Source: Gallionellaceae bacterium
GTDB lineage: Bacteria > Pseudomonadota > Gammaproteobacteria > Burkholderiales > Gallionellaceae
Assembly (NCBI GenBank): GCA_004297065.1
Contig: SCUU01000125.1
Span: 1 to 64,000 of the forward strand
Reading direction: 5' to 3'
Length of the DNA stretch: 64,000 nucleotides
The notes under the pieces were generated by a model. That model made no database searches, was not told where the DNA came from, and saw nothing but the letters and a program-made list of their open reading frames with translations. Each line of letters starts with the position of its first letter. Within the stretch, counting starts at the first letter, position 1. Position numbers and translations under genes: made by a program. Positions 1 through 8,621 of the stretch are shown one piece after another.

Positions 1-929
1 GGCGAGATGGCAAAGTTCTTCGCCAATTTGGAGCCGTGCCTGATTGGAATGGAAGCTTGCGGCAGCGCGGTGTCAATTCCGCCCAGCCGCAGGCTGGATG
101 CGGATTGCCTACCTTTGGTGCATTACTGGGCAAGGAAACTGAGCGAATACGGGCACACGGTGAAGCTGATGGCACCGCAGTTCGTCAAGCCATACGTAAA
201 GACGAACAAGAACGACATGGCGGATGCAGAGGCCATCTGCGAAGCGGTAGGGCGTCCCAACATGCGCTTCGTACCGATCAAGAACATCGAGCAACAAGCG
301 ATTCTGTCCGTACACCGGGCAAGACAAGGATTTGTAAAGGCCAGAACAGCGCAGGCAAACCAGATACGGGGATTGCTCTCGGAATTTGGCATCGTTATCC
401 CGCAAGGCGTCAAGTCGATTGCCAAACGAATGCCGGATATTCTGGAGGATGGCGAGAATGGCTTGCCGGGAACAATGCGCAAGCTGTTGGAGAGACTGAA
501 CGACAATCTCAAGGAAATGGACAGGCAGGTGGGCGGCTGGAATTGCAAATCAAACTGTGGCATGCAAATAACGAGGCCAGTCTCAAACTGGAAGCAATTC
601 CCGGCATCGGCCCGATCACCGCGAGCGCGGTTGTGGCAACGGTGGGGAACGCGACGGAATTCAAGAGCGGTAGGCATTTGGCCGCATGGCTGGGGCTGGT
701 ACCCAAGCAACACTCCAGCGGCGGTAAACAAACCCTGTTGGGTAAGCTCGTAATGGACATTGCACATCAGCTGCGTCGGATTGATAGAGCCTCGACCAGC
801 GTATTCCATCAGGGACAGAAGCAATGTGCTTCACATAAAGTCCGAATGTATGGCTGCAATCTTTACCTACTCTCAAAATCAGGAATTGAACGCCTGGCAA
901 AACAGTGGGCGTCCATGTATGTCCATTAG
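1..929 (+). pseudogene. Decayed IS110-family transposase, 5' end outside the window
   Basis: Remnant of an IS110-type (DEDD) transposase spread over two forward frames. Frame 1 carries the N-terminal half (FFANLEPCLIGMEACGS, then LMAPQFVKPYVKTNKNDMAD, then KARTAQANQIRGLLSEFGI). After about position 540 the homology moves to frame 3, which carries the C-terminal helix-hairpin-helix-like part (LEAIPGIGPITASAVVATVG, AAWLGLVPKQHSSGGKQ). Beyond about 745 the family consensus is lost again. At least two frameshifts are therefore present and the protein is not functional. About 51-54 bp (62-115) interrupt the usual join between GMEACGSA and HYWAR and look like an extra insertion containing a small CAGCC/GGCTG hairpin. 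The family call is from memory of the conserved motifs; the frame changes are seen directly. Confidence 0.85.
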
Positions 930-934
930 AACCT

Positions 935-1070
935 AACCCCTCCCAACCTCCCCTTGTCAGTGGAGGAGCCGAACCTGCTCTCCCCCTGACTGCGGAAGGG
1001 TCGCTGAGAAGCAGCGGGGTACCCACCGGCGTACCCCTTGCGGGTGCAAGGGGGAGTTGGAGGGGGTTTT
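935..1070. repeat. Composite palindromic C/G-rich intergenic repeat
   Basis: The left arm (about 935-957, ACCCCTCCCAACCTCCCCTT) is roughly complementary to the right arm (1047-1070, reading CAAGGGGGAGTTGGAGGGGG), with further short palindromes between. The same C-rich and G-rich arm type recurs at 5997-6079, 22785-22903 and 59091-59134. It fills the gap between the transposase remnant and the tRNA promoter. Confidence 0.7.
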
Positions 1071-1104
1071 GAGCCCAATGGATTATCTGGATAAATATCG
1101 TAGT

Positions 1105-1132
1105 TTGCTTAAACAATGATAGTCGCTATAAT
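1105..1132 (+). promoter_or_regulatory. Sigma-70 promoter of tRNA-Phe
   Basis: A TTGCTT -35 box (1105-1110), a 16-base spacer and a perfect TATAAT -10 box (1127-1132) lie 18 bases upstream of the mature tRNA-Phe 5' end. Spacing and match are those of a strong housekeeping promoter. Confidence 0.75.
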
Positions 1133-1150
1133 GCGCCCCTTCGTAAAGAG

Positions 1151-1226
1151 GGCTCGGTAGCTCAGTCGGTAGAGCAGAGGATTGAAAATCCTTGTGTCGG
1201 TGGTTCGATTCCGCCCCGAGCCACCA
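1151..1226 (+). tRNA. tRNA-Phe (GAA)
   Basis: A 76-nt cloverleaf. The 7-bp acceptor stem GGCTCGG/CCGAGCC pairs perfectly, the D arm contains AGCTCAGTCGGTAGAGC, the anticodon loop TTGAAAA gives GAA, the T loop is GGTTCGATTCC, and the CCA end is encoded. A strong promoter lies directly upstream. It probably forms a single-gene transcript, as the next gene is on the other strand. Confidence 0.97.
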
Positions 1227-1327
1227 GTATTCATAAGGCTTGTAGAGATGCAGGTCTTTTTTGTTTCATAGTCACTGGGAATATATTCGCATGGCGTTTA
1301 AAGTTCTACACCTGCAAACTGCCAGGC

Positions 1328-1891
1328 TTAAAACCTGAAAAGCATCCCCACCGAGTCTACGTTGGTGTTGTTATTACCGGACAATCCCGGCGTCTTTGAA
1401 GATACAAAGTAAGTATTGGCAGAAACGCGGAAGGCAATATCGGGATTTACTTCAAATTGCAGGCCTATCCCAAATGTTGGGGCTATTTTATACGGGAACC
1501 AGGTCGAATTTGATGTCGTCGCATCAGAGGCGCTTGTAGTGGCGATGCCCATTTTCAGATATATGGAAAAATCATTTTTCAGCGGCACTATTGCAACGCC
1601 TGACATTCCTATTCCCGCAAATGTAACGCCCACGGTGGAAAAGTTGGACTTTTTTCCAAAATCTACGGCTTCCGCCTCTACGGCAAATATTTTGCTGATT
1701 TTGTTGCCCCATAAAAGACGATAGCCTGAGCCGACTTGCCGGGTAACAGTTCCGGTTGCCGGACCGGGTATGTTTTTGGAAAAAGAAGCCACGTCAACAC
1801 CAAAATAGGTTGCAGACGCGTCTGCAAATACGGCGGTGGAAAAGGTGATTCCAATGATCGCGACAAGCAATCCTATTTGGGGTTTGTTCAT
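1328..1891 (-). CDS. Outer-membrane beta-barrel protein, opacity/OmpW-like
   Basis: A 187-residue protein starting at ATG 1891. Residues 1-23 are a clear Sec signal peptide (MNKPQIGLLVAIIGITFSTA then VFA|DA). The mature part alternates hydrophobic and polar residues in about eight short strands (for example YFGVDVASF, GIGMSGVAIVPL, FGIGLQFEV) and ends in GMLFRF, whose terminal Phe is the usual signature for BAM-dependent insertion. This fits the 8-stranded 'outer membrane protein beta-barrel' group. An upstream in-frame extension of 23 residues is rejected because it precedes the signal peptide. It is a single gene between two tRNAs. Its ligand or function cannot be told from the sequence. 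Confidence 0.75.
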   Translation of the reverse strand: MNKPQIGLLVAIIGITFSTAVFADASATYFGVDVASFSKNIPGPATGTVTRQVGSGYRLLWGNKISKIFAVEAEAVDFGKKSNFSTVGVTFAGIGMSGVAIVPLKNDFSIYLKMGIATTSASDATTSNSTWFPYKIAPTFGIGLQFEVNPDIAFRVSANTYFVSSKTPGLSGNNNTNVDSVGMLFRF

Positions 1892-2059
1892 TTCGAAACA
1901 CCAATAAACCAATCTTTGGAAGAGGTTTTGCGAAGTACAAATCCTGAAAAGTAACGTCATGTACTACGGAGAGCAAATTACGCGTCATTACCCAAACGGT
2001 CAATATGCCGGCATTGGGGCAATTCTGCTGCTGGGGTAGTCAAAGAAAGACCAATCAAT

Positions 2060-2136
2060 TGGTCGGAGTGAGAGGATTCGAACCTCCGGCCCCTGCGTCC
2101 CGAACGCAGTGCTCTACCAGGCTGAGCTACACTCCG
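2060..2136 (-). tRNA. tRNA-Pro (CGG)
   Basis: A 77-nt cloverleaf on the minus strand with acceptor stem CGGAGTG/CACTCCG, D arm AGCTCAGCCTGGTAGAGC, anticodon stem CTGCG/CGCAG around loop TTCGGGA (anticodon CGG), T arm GGAGGTTCGAATCCT and an encoded CCA end (positions 2060-2062). Confidence 0.97.
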
Positions 2137-2159
2137 GATAAGGCGGCAAGCCTTAAAAA

Positions 2160-3128
2160 CTAAGCTTGCCGCGAAGCGGCAAGCTCAGTCAATTTTAACA
2201 AAGAATGTTTGTATTGAGTATCCGGCATTATGGAGAGTTGTGCGTGGGCCAAGTCTGCTTCGCGTTGTGCTTGATGCCGCGTGTAGTTCAATGCACCGGT
2301 CTGCTGCACGATCTGCAACACTTCAGCGAAACGATGGATATCGCCTTGCTCGATAGCCGCGCGAATTACCGCTGCTTGCGCCGGCGTGCCGTGTTGCATG
2401 GCGTAGATGAGGGGTAAAGTCGGTTTGCCTTCGGCCAAGTCGCCGCCAAGATTTTTGCCGATTTCTTGCGCATCGCCGGAATAATCCAGCACATCGTCCA
2501 CCAGTTGGAATGCCGTTCCCAAATGCATGCCATAACGCGCGGCGGCCTCTTCGGTGGCTGTGTCCTGCTTGCCGAGAATGGCGCCGAGGCGCATGGCCGC
2601 CTCGAATAATTTGGCGGTTTTGCGATGGATCACGCCCAGATAATTGTCCGCATCCACATCGGCATTATTGCAGTTGAGCAATTGCAGCACTTCGCCCTCG
2701 GCGATAACGTTGGTGGCATCAGCCAGCGTTATCATCACGCGCATATCGTTGGCTTCCACCATCATTTGGAAAGCACGCGAATACAAGAAATCGCCGACCA
2801 GCACGCTGGCGGCATTGCCAAACATGGCGTTTGCAGTTTCGCGCCCACGGCGCAATTCGGACTCGTCCACTACGTCGTCATGCAGCAAGGTTGCGGTGTG
2901 AATGAATTCGACCACGGCAGCAAGGTCGTGATGGCGCTTGCCTTGGTAACCGAAAGCCTGTGCCGACAAAATAACCAGTGCCGGGCGCAAACGTTTGCCC
3001 CCGCTATTGATGATGTATTCGCCGACTTGGCTGACCAGCGCCACCTCGGAGTGCAAACGGGAGCGTATGACCTGATCCACGGCGGCCATATCTGCCGCGA
3101 GCAGTTGATTGATATTTTTTAGAGACAC
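2160..3128 (-). CDS. ispB: Octaprenyl (polyprenyl) diphosphate synthase
   Basis: A 322-residue trans-isoprenyl diphosphate synthase that elongates farnesyl diphosphate with isopentenyl diphosphate to make the ubiquinone side chain. The first Asp-rich motif is LLHDDVVDESELRRG (about residues 81-95) and the second is AFQLVDDVLDYSGD (about 210-223), both intact. GGKRLRPAL near residue 43 is the substrate-binding Gly-Lys-Arg loop. Length and motifs match IspB rather than the shorter IspA (about 300 aa). It is transcribed away from the MFS gene with only 88 bases between. Chain length (C40 or other) cannot be read from the sequence. Confidence 0.95.
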   Translation of the reverse strand: MSLKNINQLLAADMAAVDQVIRSRLHSEVALVSQVGEYIINSGGKRLRPALVILSAQAFGYQGKRHHDLAAVVEFIHTATLLHDDVVDESELRRGRETANAMFGNAASVLVGDFLYSRAFQMMVEANDMRVMITLADATNVIAEGEVLQLLNCNNADVDADNYLGVIHRKTAKLFEAAMRLGAILGKQDTATEEAAARYGMHLGTAFQLVDDVLDYSGDAQEIGKNLGGDLAEGKPTLPLIYAMQHGTPAQAAVIRAAIEQGDIHRFAEVLQIVQQTGALNYTRHQAQREADLAHAQLSIMPDTQYKHSLLKLTELAASRQA

Positions 3129-3216
3129 TGACTATCCTGAGCATTCGTAGTGCATTAAAAAGCGAAGGCGTGTTAACCACGCTCTTATCGATTCGCGTAT
3201 TGTCGCATAAACCCAG

Positions 3217-4497
3217 TTAGAGGATTACCCCCTCGATGCGCGCTTTACCTTTCCGCCAAGAATACAGCCCGATAGAGATGCCCAGCACGCTCAACACTGC
3301 CACATAATGTGCCGGAGCCAGCTTGTCCAACGGCAGCAACAGGCTTACCAGCACGGGGGTCAGGCCACCGAATACCGCGTAAGCTACATTATACGAAAAC
3401 GACAGACCGGAAAAACGCACTGCAGGCGGAAAGGCTTGGACGGCCATGCCGGGAATCACACCGATCACGCCGACAAAGAATCCGCACAAGGCATACAGGG
3501 TATTGATATTCTCCGGCATGATTGCCATCTGCTGATAAAACAACACCGACGTCACCCCCAGCATCGCGCATCCCGCCATCAACACCTTGCCCGCACCGAA
3601 GCGATCCGCCGCCGCGCCGAACAGGATGCAACCGATACTCAGGAACACCGTCGCGAGACTGTTCGCCTGCAAAGCAACGGCAGCGGGGATGGCGTAAAGC
3701 TTCTGCACCAGTGTCGGCGTCATCAGAATCATCACCACGATGGCGGCGGACAACAGCCACGTCATCAGCATCGTGAGGATCACCGCCGGGCGATGCTCGC
3801 GCACCACCTTGCGCAAGGGCAGCTCGTTCGCCAGTTCCTGCTTGGCCTGCATCTCCTTGAACACCGGCGTCTCGTGCAGCCACTGGCGCAACCACACCGA
3901 CACCAGGCCGAACACCCCGCCGATGATGAAAGGAACGCGCCAACCTTCCGCCAGCACCTCTGCGGGCGTGTACATCTTATTGATAGCCATCGCCACCAGC
4001 GAGCCCAGCAAGATGCCGCCGGTCAGCCCCGCCGTGAGCGTGCCGCAGGCGAAACCCACATGCCGCGGCGGCACATGCTCCGACACGAACACCCACGCCC
4101 CCGGCACCTCGCCGCCGATGGCCGCGCCCTGCAACACGCGCAAGCCCAGCAGCAACAGCGGTGCCCAGATGCCGATGCTCGAATAGATCGGCAACAGACC
4201 GATCGCCAGCGTCGGGACCGACATCAAAAAGATGCTCAACATGAACATGCGCTTGCGCCCCAGCAGATCGCCGAAATGCGCCATCACGATCCCGCCCAGC
4301 GGACGCGCCAGATACCCCGCCGCAAAAATGCCGAAGGTCTGCACCTGCCGCAGCCAGTCCGGCATATCGGGCGGAAAGAACAACTGCCCGATCACCACCG
4401 CGAAGAAAACGAAGATGATGAAATCGTAAAACTCCAGCGCCCCGCCGAGGGCGGAGAGCACAAGCGTCTTGTAGTCTTGGCGGGAAAGGGTGCGCAT
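3217..4497 (-). CDS. MFS transporter, metabolite:H+ symporter type
   Basis: A 426-residue inner-membrane protein with about 12 hydrophobic segments. The signature loop between helices 2 and 3 reads GDLLGRKRMF (residues 76-85). The opening GGALEFYDFIIFVFFAVVIG resembles the metabolite:H+ symporter group (ProP/ShiA/CitA-like), which starts with a similar Glu-Phe-Tyr-Asp-Phe motif. A second cytoplasmic Arg/Lys-containing loop occurs around GAAADRFGAGKVLM. The likely role is proton-coupled uptake of a small organic acid or osmolyte; the substrate is not predictable. It is downstream of nothing co-directional within 180 bases and is probably monocistronic. Confidence 0.88.
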   Translation of the reverse strand: MRTLSRQDYKTLVLSALGGALEFYDFIIFVFFAVVIGQLFFPPDMPDWLRQVQTFGIFAAGYLARPLGGIVMAHFGDLLGRKRMFMLSIFLMSVPTLAIGLLPIYSSIGIWAPLLLLGLRVLQGAAIGGEVPGAWVFVSEHVPPRHVGFACGTLTAGLTGGILLGSLVAMAINKMYTPAEVLAEGWRVPFIIGGVFGLVSVWLRQWLHETPVFKEMQAKQELANELPLRKVVREHRPAVILTMLMTWLLSAAIVVMILMTPTLVQKLYAIPAAVALQANSLATVFLSIGCILFGAAADRFGAGKVLMAGCAMLGVTSVLFYQQMAIMPENINTLYALCGFFVGVIGVIPGMAVQAFPPAVRFSGLSFSYNVAYAVFGGLTPVLVSLLLPLDKLAPAHYVAVLSVLGISIGLYSWRKGKARIEGVIL

Positions 4498-4683
4498 CTA
4501 ATTGCTTTCAAAATTTGATCGGGGGGCGGATTGTAACGCGAACTTTTTTGCGAATGCATATTGGGCTGCATCGGCTGTCGGCTTATGGCAACATCCAGCC
4601 CTAATATAAAGTGAAATTTTCTTCGGTGCGAGCCACAAAGAAAACCAAATGACCATTTTCCAAAATCAGAGACAGAGAAAAAC

Positions 4684-5370
4684 ATGACAGACCTCATCAA
4701 AACCGACACCAAACTAGGCGAAGGTGCCGAAGCACAAGCCGGACAGATCGTCATCGTGCATTACACCGGCTGGCTGTATGAAGAGAGCGCACCGGACAAC
4801 AAGGGCGCGAAGTTCGACAGTTCGCTCGACCGCAACGACCCTTTTGACTTTCCGCTCGGGGCGGGGCATGTGATCCAGGGTTGGGACGAAGGGGTGCAAG
4901 GGATGAAGGAAGGCGGACACCGTACGCTCATCATCCCGTCGGATATGGGTTATGGTGAAAGCGGTGCGGGCGATGATATCCCGCCGAATGCGACATTGGT
5001 GTTCGACGTGAAACTGCTCAAGGTCATCAAGACCGACATCACCGATACCAAGCTGGGGGAAGGCGAAGAAGCCCAGGCCGGACAATATGTGACCGTGCAT
5101 TACACCGGCTGGTTGTTCGACAAGAATGCAGAGAACAACAAGGGCACGAAGTTCGATAGTTCGCGCGACCGCCACGAACCGTTCGATTTCCCGCTCGGCA
5201 TGGGTCGCGTCATCAAGGGCTGGGACGAAGGCGTGCAAGGCATGAAGGTGGGCGGTCAACGCACACTGGTTATCCCGCCCGCGATGGGCTACGGCAAGCG
5301 CGGCGCGGGCAAGGTGATCCCGCCGAATGCGACGCTGGTGTTCGATGTGGAGTTGCTTGCTGTGAAGTAA
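4684..5370 (+). CDS. Tandem-domain FKBP-type peptidyl-prolyl isomerase
   Basis: A 228-residue protein made of two consecutive FKBP domains (about 1-115 and 116-228), each about 110 residues. Both repeat the same landmarks: [33 protein letters not shown] and [11 protein letters not shown]. No signal peptide is visible, so it should act in the cytoplasm, isomerising prolyl bonds or serving as a chaperone. The two halves are so similar, down to the linker-proximal [11 protein letters not shown], that a recent internal duplication is likely; most bacterial FKBPs of this type have one domain. The AAACATG start has a weak upstream purine stretch (AGAGACAGAGAAAA). Confidence 0.93.
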   Translation: MTDLIKTDTKLGEGAEAQAGQIVIVHYTGWLYEESAPDNKGAKFDSSLDRNDPFDFPLGAGHVIQGWDEGVQGMKEGGHRTLIIPSDMGYGESGAGDDIPPNATLVFDVKLLKVIKTDITDTKLGEGEEAQAGQYVTVHYTGWLFDKNAENNKGTKFDSSRDRHEPFDFPLGMGRVIKGWDEGVQGMKVGGQRTLVIPPAMGYGKRGAGKVIPPNATLVFDVELLAVK

Positions 5371-5432
5371 TTTTTCCGCACCGAGCTGGCGTAGAATTCA
5401 GTGACGAAGACAAAAATAACGAGGGGGAGCAG

Positions 5433-6095
5433 ATGTTCCAGATACGGGTTCATGGCCGCGGCGGTCAGGGGGTGGTCACCGCCACCGAGATGCTGTCGGT
5501 CGCGGCGTTCGAGGAAGGGTGCCACGCGCAGGCTTTCCCCAGTTTCGGTTCGGAGCGCACGGGGGCCCCGGTGGTGGCGTTCTGCCGCATCGACGACAAA
5601 GATATCCGCCTGCGCGAGCCCATCATGCAGCCGGACGCGCTTATCATCCAGGACCCTACCCTGCTGCACCAGATCGACGTGTTCGCCGGATTGAAGCAGG
5701 ACGGCTACGTGCTGCTCAACACGCATCACACTTTCGAATCGCTCGGCCTGGGCGACATTCTCAAAGACCGCAAGGCGGAACGCTTCTGCACTTTACCCGC
5801 GACCGAGCTGGGTCTTAAACATGTCGGCCGCCCCATTCCCAATGTACCGTTGCTGGCGGGCTTCGCCGCGCTGTCCGGCCTCATCAGACTGGAGTCGGTC
5901 ATCAAGGCGATCAACGAAAAGTTTTCCGGCAAAGTGGCCGAGGGCAACATCGCCGCAGCGACGGAAGCCTATGCACTGGTGAAAGAAAAAATGCAACCCA
6001 TCCCCACCCCAGCCCTCCCCTTGAAGGGGAGGGAGCAGAAGCTCCCCCCTTCAAGGGGGGAGTTGGAGGGGGGATGGGTCACACAAGGCAAGTAA
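5433..6095 (+). CDS. porG: Pyruvate:ferredoxin oxidoreductase, gamma subunit
   Basis: A 220-residue gamma subunit of the 2-oxoacid:ferredoxin oxidoreductase family. The hallmark HGRGGQGVVTATEML (residues 7-21) and the FGSERTGAPVVAFCRI segment mark the pyruvate-type gamma subunit. It is the first gene of a four-gene operon with the alpha, beta and flavoprotein genes. A GAGGGGGAG Shine-Dalgarno precedes the ATG. The normal domain ends near residue 188; the last ~32 residues (PIPTPALPLKGREQ... to the stop) are encoded by a palindromic C/G-rich repeat (5997-6079). The C-terminus is therefore repeat-derived, probably harmless read-through into an inserted element. Confidence 0.9.
   Translation: MFQIRVHGRGGQGVVTATEMLSVAAFEEGCHAQAFPSFGSERTGAPVVAFCRIDDKDIRLREPIMQPDALIIQDPTLLHQIDVFAGLKQDGYVLLNTHHTFESLGLGDILKDRKAERFCTLPATELGLKHVGRPIPNVPLLAGFAALSGLIRLESVIKAINEKFSGKVAEGNIAAATEAYALVKEKMQPIPTPALPLKGREQKLPPSRGELEGGWVTQGK
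5997..6079. repeat. Palindromic repeat encoding the PorG tail
   Basis: Nested inverted repeats: CCCATCCCCACCCCAGCCCT with the complementary GGAGTTGGAGGGGGGATGGG, and inner CCCCTTGAAGGGG and CCCCTTCAAGGGG palindromes. It is translated in the porG frame and ends just before the porA ribosome-binding site. Confidence 0.75.
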
Positions 6096-6106
6096 AGGGG
6101 GCGCCC

Positions 6107-7363
6107 ATGCTTAAACAGACCGAAGGCTCCAAAGCCGTTGCCGAGGCCGTGGCGCTGTGCCGCCCCGAGGTGATCTGCGCCTATCCGATCTCGCCGCAGA
6201 CGCACATCGTCGAGGCGCTGGGCGAGATGGTGAAATCGGGCGAGTTGACCAAGTGCGAATTCATCAACGTGGAGAGCGAGTTCGCCGCGATGTCGGTGGC
6301 TATTGGCTCCTCCGCTGCGGGTGCGCGCTCATACACCGCCACGGCATCGCAGGGGCTGCTGTTCATGGTGGAGGCGGTGTACAACGCTTCCGGCTTGGGT
6401 CTGCCCATCGTGATGACGGTGGCCAACCGCGCCATCGGCGCGCCGATCAACATCTGGAACGACCACTCCGACTCGCTCTCGCAGCGCGATTCCGGCTGGA
6501 TGCAGTTGTTCGCCGAGACCAATCAGGAAGCGGTCGATCTGCACATCCAGGCGTTCCGTCTCGCGGAAGAACTCTCCATGCCCATCATGGTATGCATGGA
6601 CGGCTTCATCCTCACCCACGCCTTCGAGCGCGTGGACATCCCCTCGCAGGAACAGGTGGATGCCTATCTGCCGCCGTTCGATCCGCGCCAGATGCTCGAC
6701 CCGGCAGAGCCCATCTCCATCGGCGCGATGGTCGGCCCCGAAGCATTCATGGAAGTGAAGTATCTGGCGCACGCGAAGCAGATGCAGGCACTGGAACTCA
6801 TTCCGCAGTTGTCGGCAGAGTTCAAAAAAGTATTCGGGCGCGACAGCGGCGGTCTGGTGCGTACCTACCGCACCGACGGCGCCGAAACCATCATCGTGGC
6901 GATGGGTTCGGTGCTCGGCACCGTCAAGGATGTGGTGGACGACATGCGCGCGCAGGGTCACAAGATCGGCGTGCTCGGCATCGTGAGCTACCGTCCCTTT
7001 CCGCTGGCGCAGGTGCGCGAAGTGCTGGTGCATTGCAAACGTTTTGTGGTGCTGGAAAAAAGCCTTGCGGTGGGCATGGGCGGCATCGTCGCTACCGACG
7101 TGCGCATGGCGGTGACCGGAACGGGCATCAAAGGCTTCACCGCCATCGCGGGACTCGGAGGCCGCCCCATCCCCAAGGCATCGCTGCACAAGCTGTTTCT
7201 CGACGCGGAGCAAGAGGCGCTGCAACCTGTCACCTTCGTCGATCTGGATTGGGGCGTGGTCAACAAACAATTGGAGCGCGAGCGGCAGAACCGCCACTCC
7301 GGCCCCATCGCCGAGAACATCCTGCACGATAAAGGCATGTCCACTTCGGCGAAGTTCGGTTAA
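6107..7363 (+). CDS. porA: Pyruvate:ferredoxin oxidoreductase, alpha subunit
   Basis: A 418-residue alpha subunit. The start at ATG 6107 (MLKQTEGSKAVAEAVALC) is preferred over ATG 6074, which lies inside the repeat; AAAGGGGG precedes it. The pyrimidine-binding and substrate region shows ICAYPISPQTHIVEAL, FINVESEFAAMSVAIGSSAA and ATASQGLLFMVEAVYNASG. APINIWNDHSDSLSQRDSGW is typical of pyruvate synthase-type subunits rather than 2-oxoglutarate enzymes. The C-terminal part (VAMGSVLGTVKDVVDDMRAQ, GVLGIVSYRPFP) matches the domain II family. Together with PorB and PorG it interconverts pyruvate and acetyl-CoA + CO2 using ferredoxin. Direction in vivo is unknown. Confidence 0.92.
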   Translation: MLKQTEGSKAVAEAVALCRPEVICAYPISPQTHIVEALGEMVKSGELTKCEFINVESEFAAMSVAIGSSAAGARSYTATASQGLLFMVEAVYNASGLGLPIVMTVANRAIGAPINIWNDHSDSLSQRDSGWMQLFAETNQEAVDLHIQAFRLAEELSMPIMVCMDGFILTHAFERVDIPSQEQVDAYLPPFDPRQMLDPAEPISIGAMVGPEAFMEVKYLAHAKQMQALELIPQLSAEFKKVFGRDSGGLVRTYRTDGAETIIVAMGSVLGTVKDVVDDMRAQGHKIGVLGIVSYRPFPLAQVREVLVHCKRFVVLEKSLAVGMGGIVATDVRMAVTGTGIKGFTAIAGLGGRPIPKASLHKLFLDAEQEALQPVTFVDLDWGVVNKQLERERQNRHSGPIAENILHDKGMSTSAKFG

Positions 7364-7618
7364 ATATTTCTCGCACAGCGAGACTAAGGCCCTCTCGCCC
7401 GCAGGGATTGAAGATTGCTTTTACGAGCATCCGCTTCGCGGATTGCCTGCTTGACCCGCTTCTCGTTCGCCTCCTCCTCCGAGGATTCAAGATTGCCTTT
7501 CTCGTTTGTCCTTTCTCCCGCTTGCGGGAGAGAGTTAGAGAGAGGGGGATTCTGCGGGAGAGGATTGAGGGGAGGGCATCGGGAGAGAGTTAGGAGAGAG
7601 GGAAAAGGAGAGATCACC
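7364..7618. repeat. Repeat-filled intergenic region between porA and porB
   Basis: 255 bases with no convincing gene. 7406-7471 is a 66-base segment that recurs at 27931-27996 with about 60 identical positions. It is followed by a CTCCCGCTTGCGGGAG palindrome (about 7525) and by two direct copies of GGGAGAGAGTTAG..AGAGAGG (7535 and 7579). The stretch is open in frame with porB, but the real porB start is downstream. Confidence 0.75.
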
Positions 7619-8620
7619 ATGGGATACCAAACCGTCAAATTCTACCAGACCGGCACCTACACCGTCGGCAACCGTCTGCTCGCGCCCGATGAGCGCAGCG
7701 TGCAAGCGGGCGAGATGCGCAGCAACTCGATCAATTCCGGCCACCGTGCCTGCCAGGGCTGCGGCGAAGCACTCGGCGCGCGTTACGCCATCGACGCGGC
7801 GATGGCCGAGAGCAACGGGCAGCTGATCGCGGTGAACGCCACCGGCTGTCTCGAAGTGTTCTCCACGCCGTATCCCGAATCGTCATGGCAAGTGCCGTGG
7901 ATACATTCGCTGTTCGGCAATGCTCCGGCGGTCGCCACCGGCGTTGCGGCAGCGATGAAAGTGAAAGGCAAACATGACGCGCGCATCGTCGCGCAAGGCG
8001 GCGACGGCGGCACCACCGACATCGGCTTCGGCTGTCTCTCCGGCATGTTCGAGCGCAACGACGATGTGCTCTACATCTGCTACGACAACGAGGCCTACAT
8101 GAACACTGGCGTGCAGCGCTCATCGGCTACGCCCCCGGCAGCGCGTACCGCGACCACCATGCCGGTCGGCCCCGAGCCGGGCAACGTGTTCGGCCAGGGC
8201 AAGAACGTGCCCGAGATCGCCATGGCGCACGGCATCCCCTACGTCGCTACGGCGACGGTGGCCGATCTGCGCGACCTCGAATACAAGGTGCGCAAGGCGA
8301 TGAACATCCGCGGTGCGCGCTACCTCCAGATATTCGTGCCTTGCCCGCTGGGCTGGGGCACCGCCCCGCACGACACCATCCGCATGGCGCGGCTCGCCAA
8401 AGAGACCGGCATGTTCCCGGTGTTCGAGGCCGGGTATGGCGAAGTGACGGGTGTATTGAAGATACGCAACAAGACCCCGGTGGAGGACTATTTGAAACCG
8501 CAGAAACGTTTCGCGCACCTGTTCGGCAAGCACGCGCATCCCGATATGGTCGCACGGCTGCAAGCCATCGCCGACCGCAACATCCGCAAGTATGGCTTGC
8601 TGGACGACGGGGGCAATTAA
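7619..8620 (+). CDS. porB: Pyruvate:ferredoxin oxidoreductase, beta subunit
   Basis: A 333-residue thiamine-diphosphate-binding beta subunit. ATG 7619 is chosen because AAAGGAGAG sits 7 bases upstream and because the in-frame region before it is repeat DNA. Cys45 and Cys48 (HRACQGCGEALG) and the later NATGCLEVF Cys are positions that bind a [4Fe-4S] cluster in this family. AQGGDGGTTDIGFGCLSG is the ThDP/Mg motif, and DNEAYMNTGVQRSSATPP follows it. The stop is one base from the start of the flavoprotein gene, so translation is likely coupled. Confidence 0.93.
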   Translation: MGYQTVKFYQTGTYTVGNRLLAPDERSVQAGEMRSNSINSGHRACQGCGEALGARYAIDAAMAESNGQLIAVNATGCLEVFSTPYPESSWQVPWIHSLFGNAPAVATGVAAAMKVKGKHDARIVAQGGDGGTTDIGFGCLSGMFERNDDVLYICYDNEAYMNTGVQRSSATPPAARTATTMPVGPEPGNVFGQGKNVPEIAMAHGIPYVATATVADLRDLEYKVRKAMNIRGARYLQIFVPCPLGWGTAPHDTIRMARLAKETGMFPVFEAGYGEVTGVLKIRNKTPVEDYLKPQKRFAHLFGKHAHPDMVARLQAIADRNIRKYGLLDDGGN

Positions 8621-8621
8621 G

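Noticed and set aside
3307-4518. 403-codon open frame antisense to the MFS gene
   Set aside because: His/Gln/Arg-rich low-information translation; mirrors the codon bias of the true gene and has no recognisable motif.
6074-6106. Upstream ATG for porA at 6074
   Set aside because: Inside the palindromic repeat and overlapping porG; the ATG at 6107 aligns with the family.
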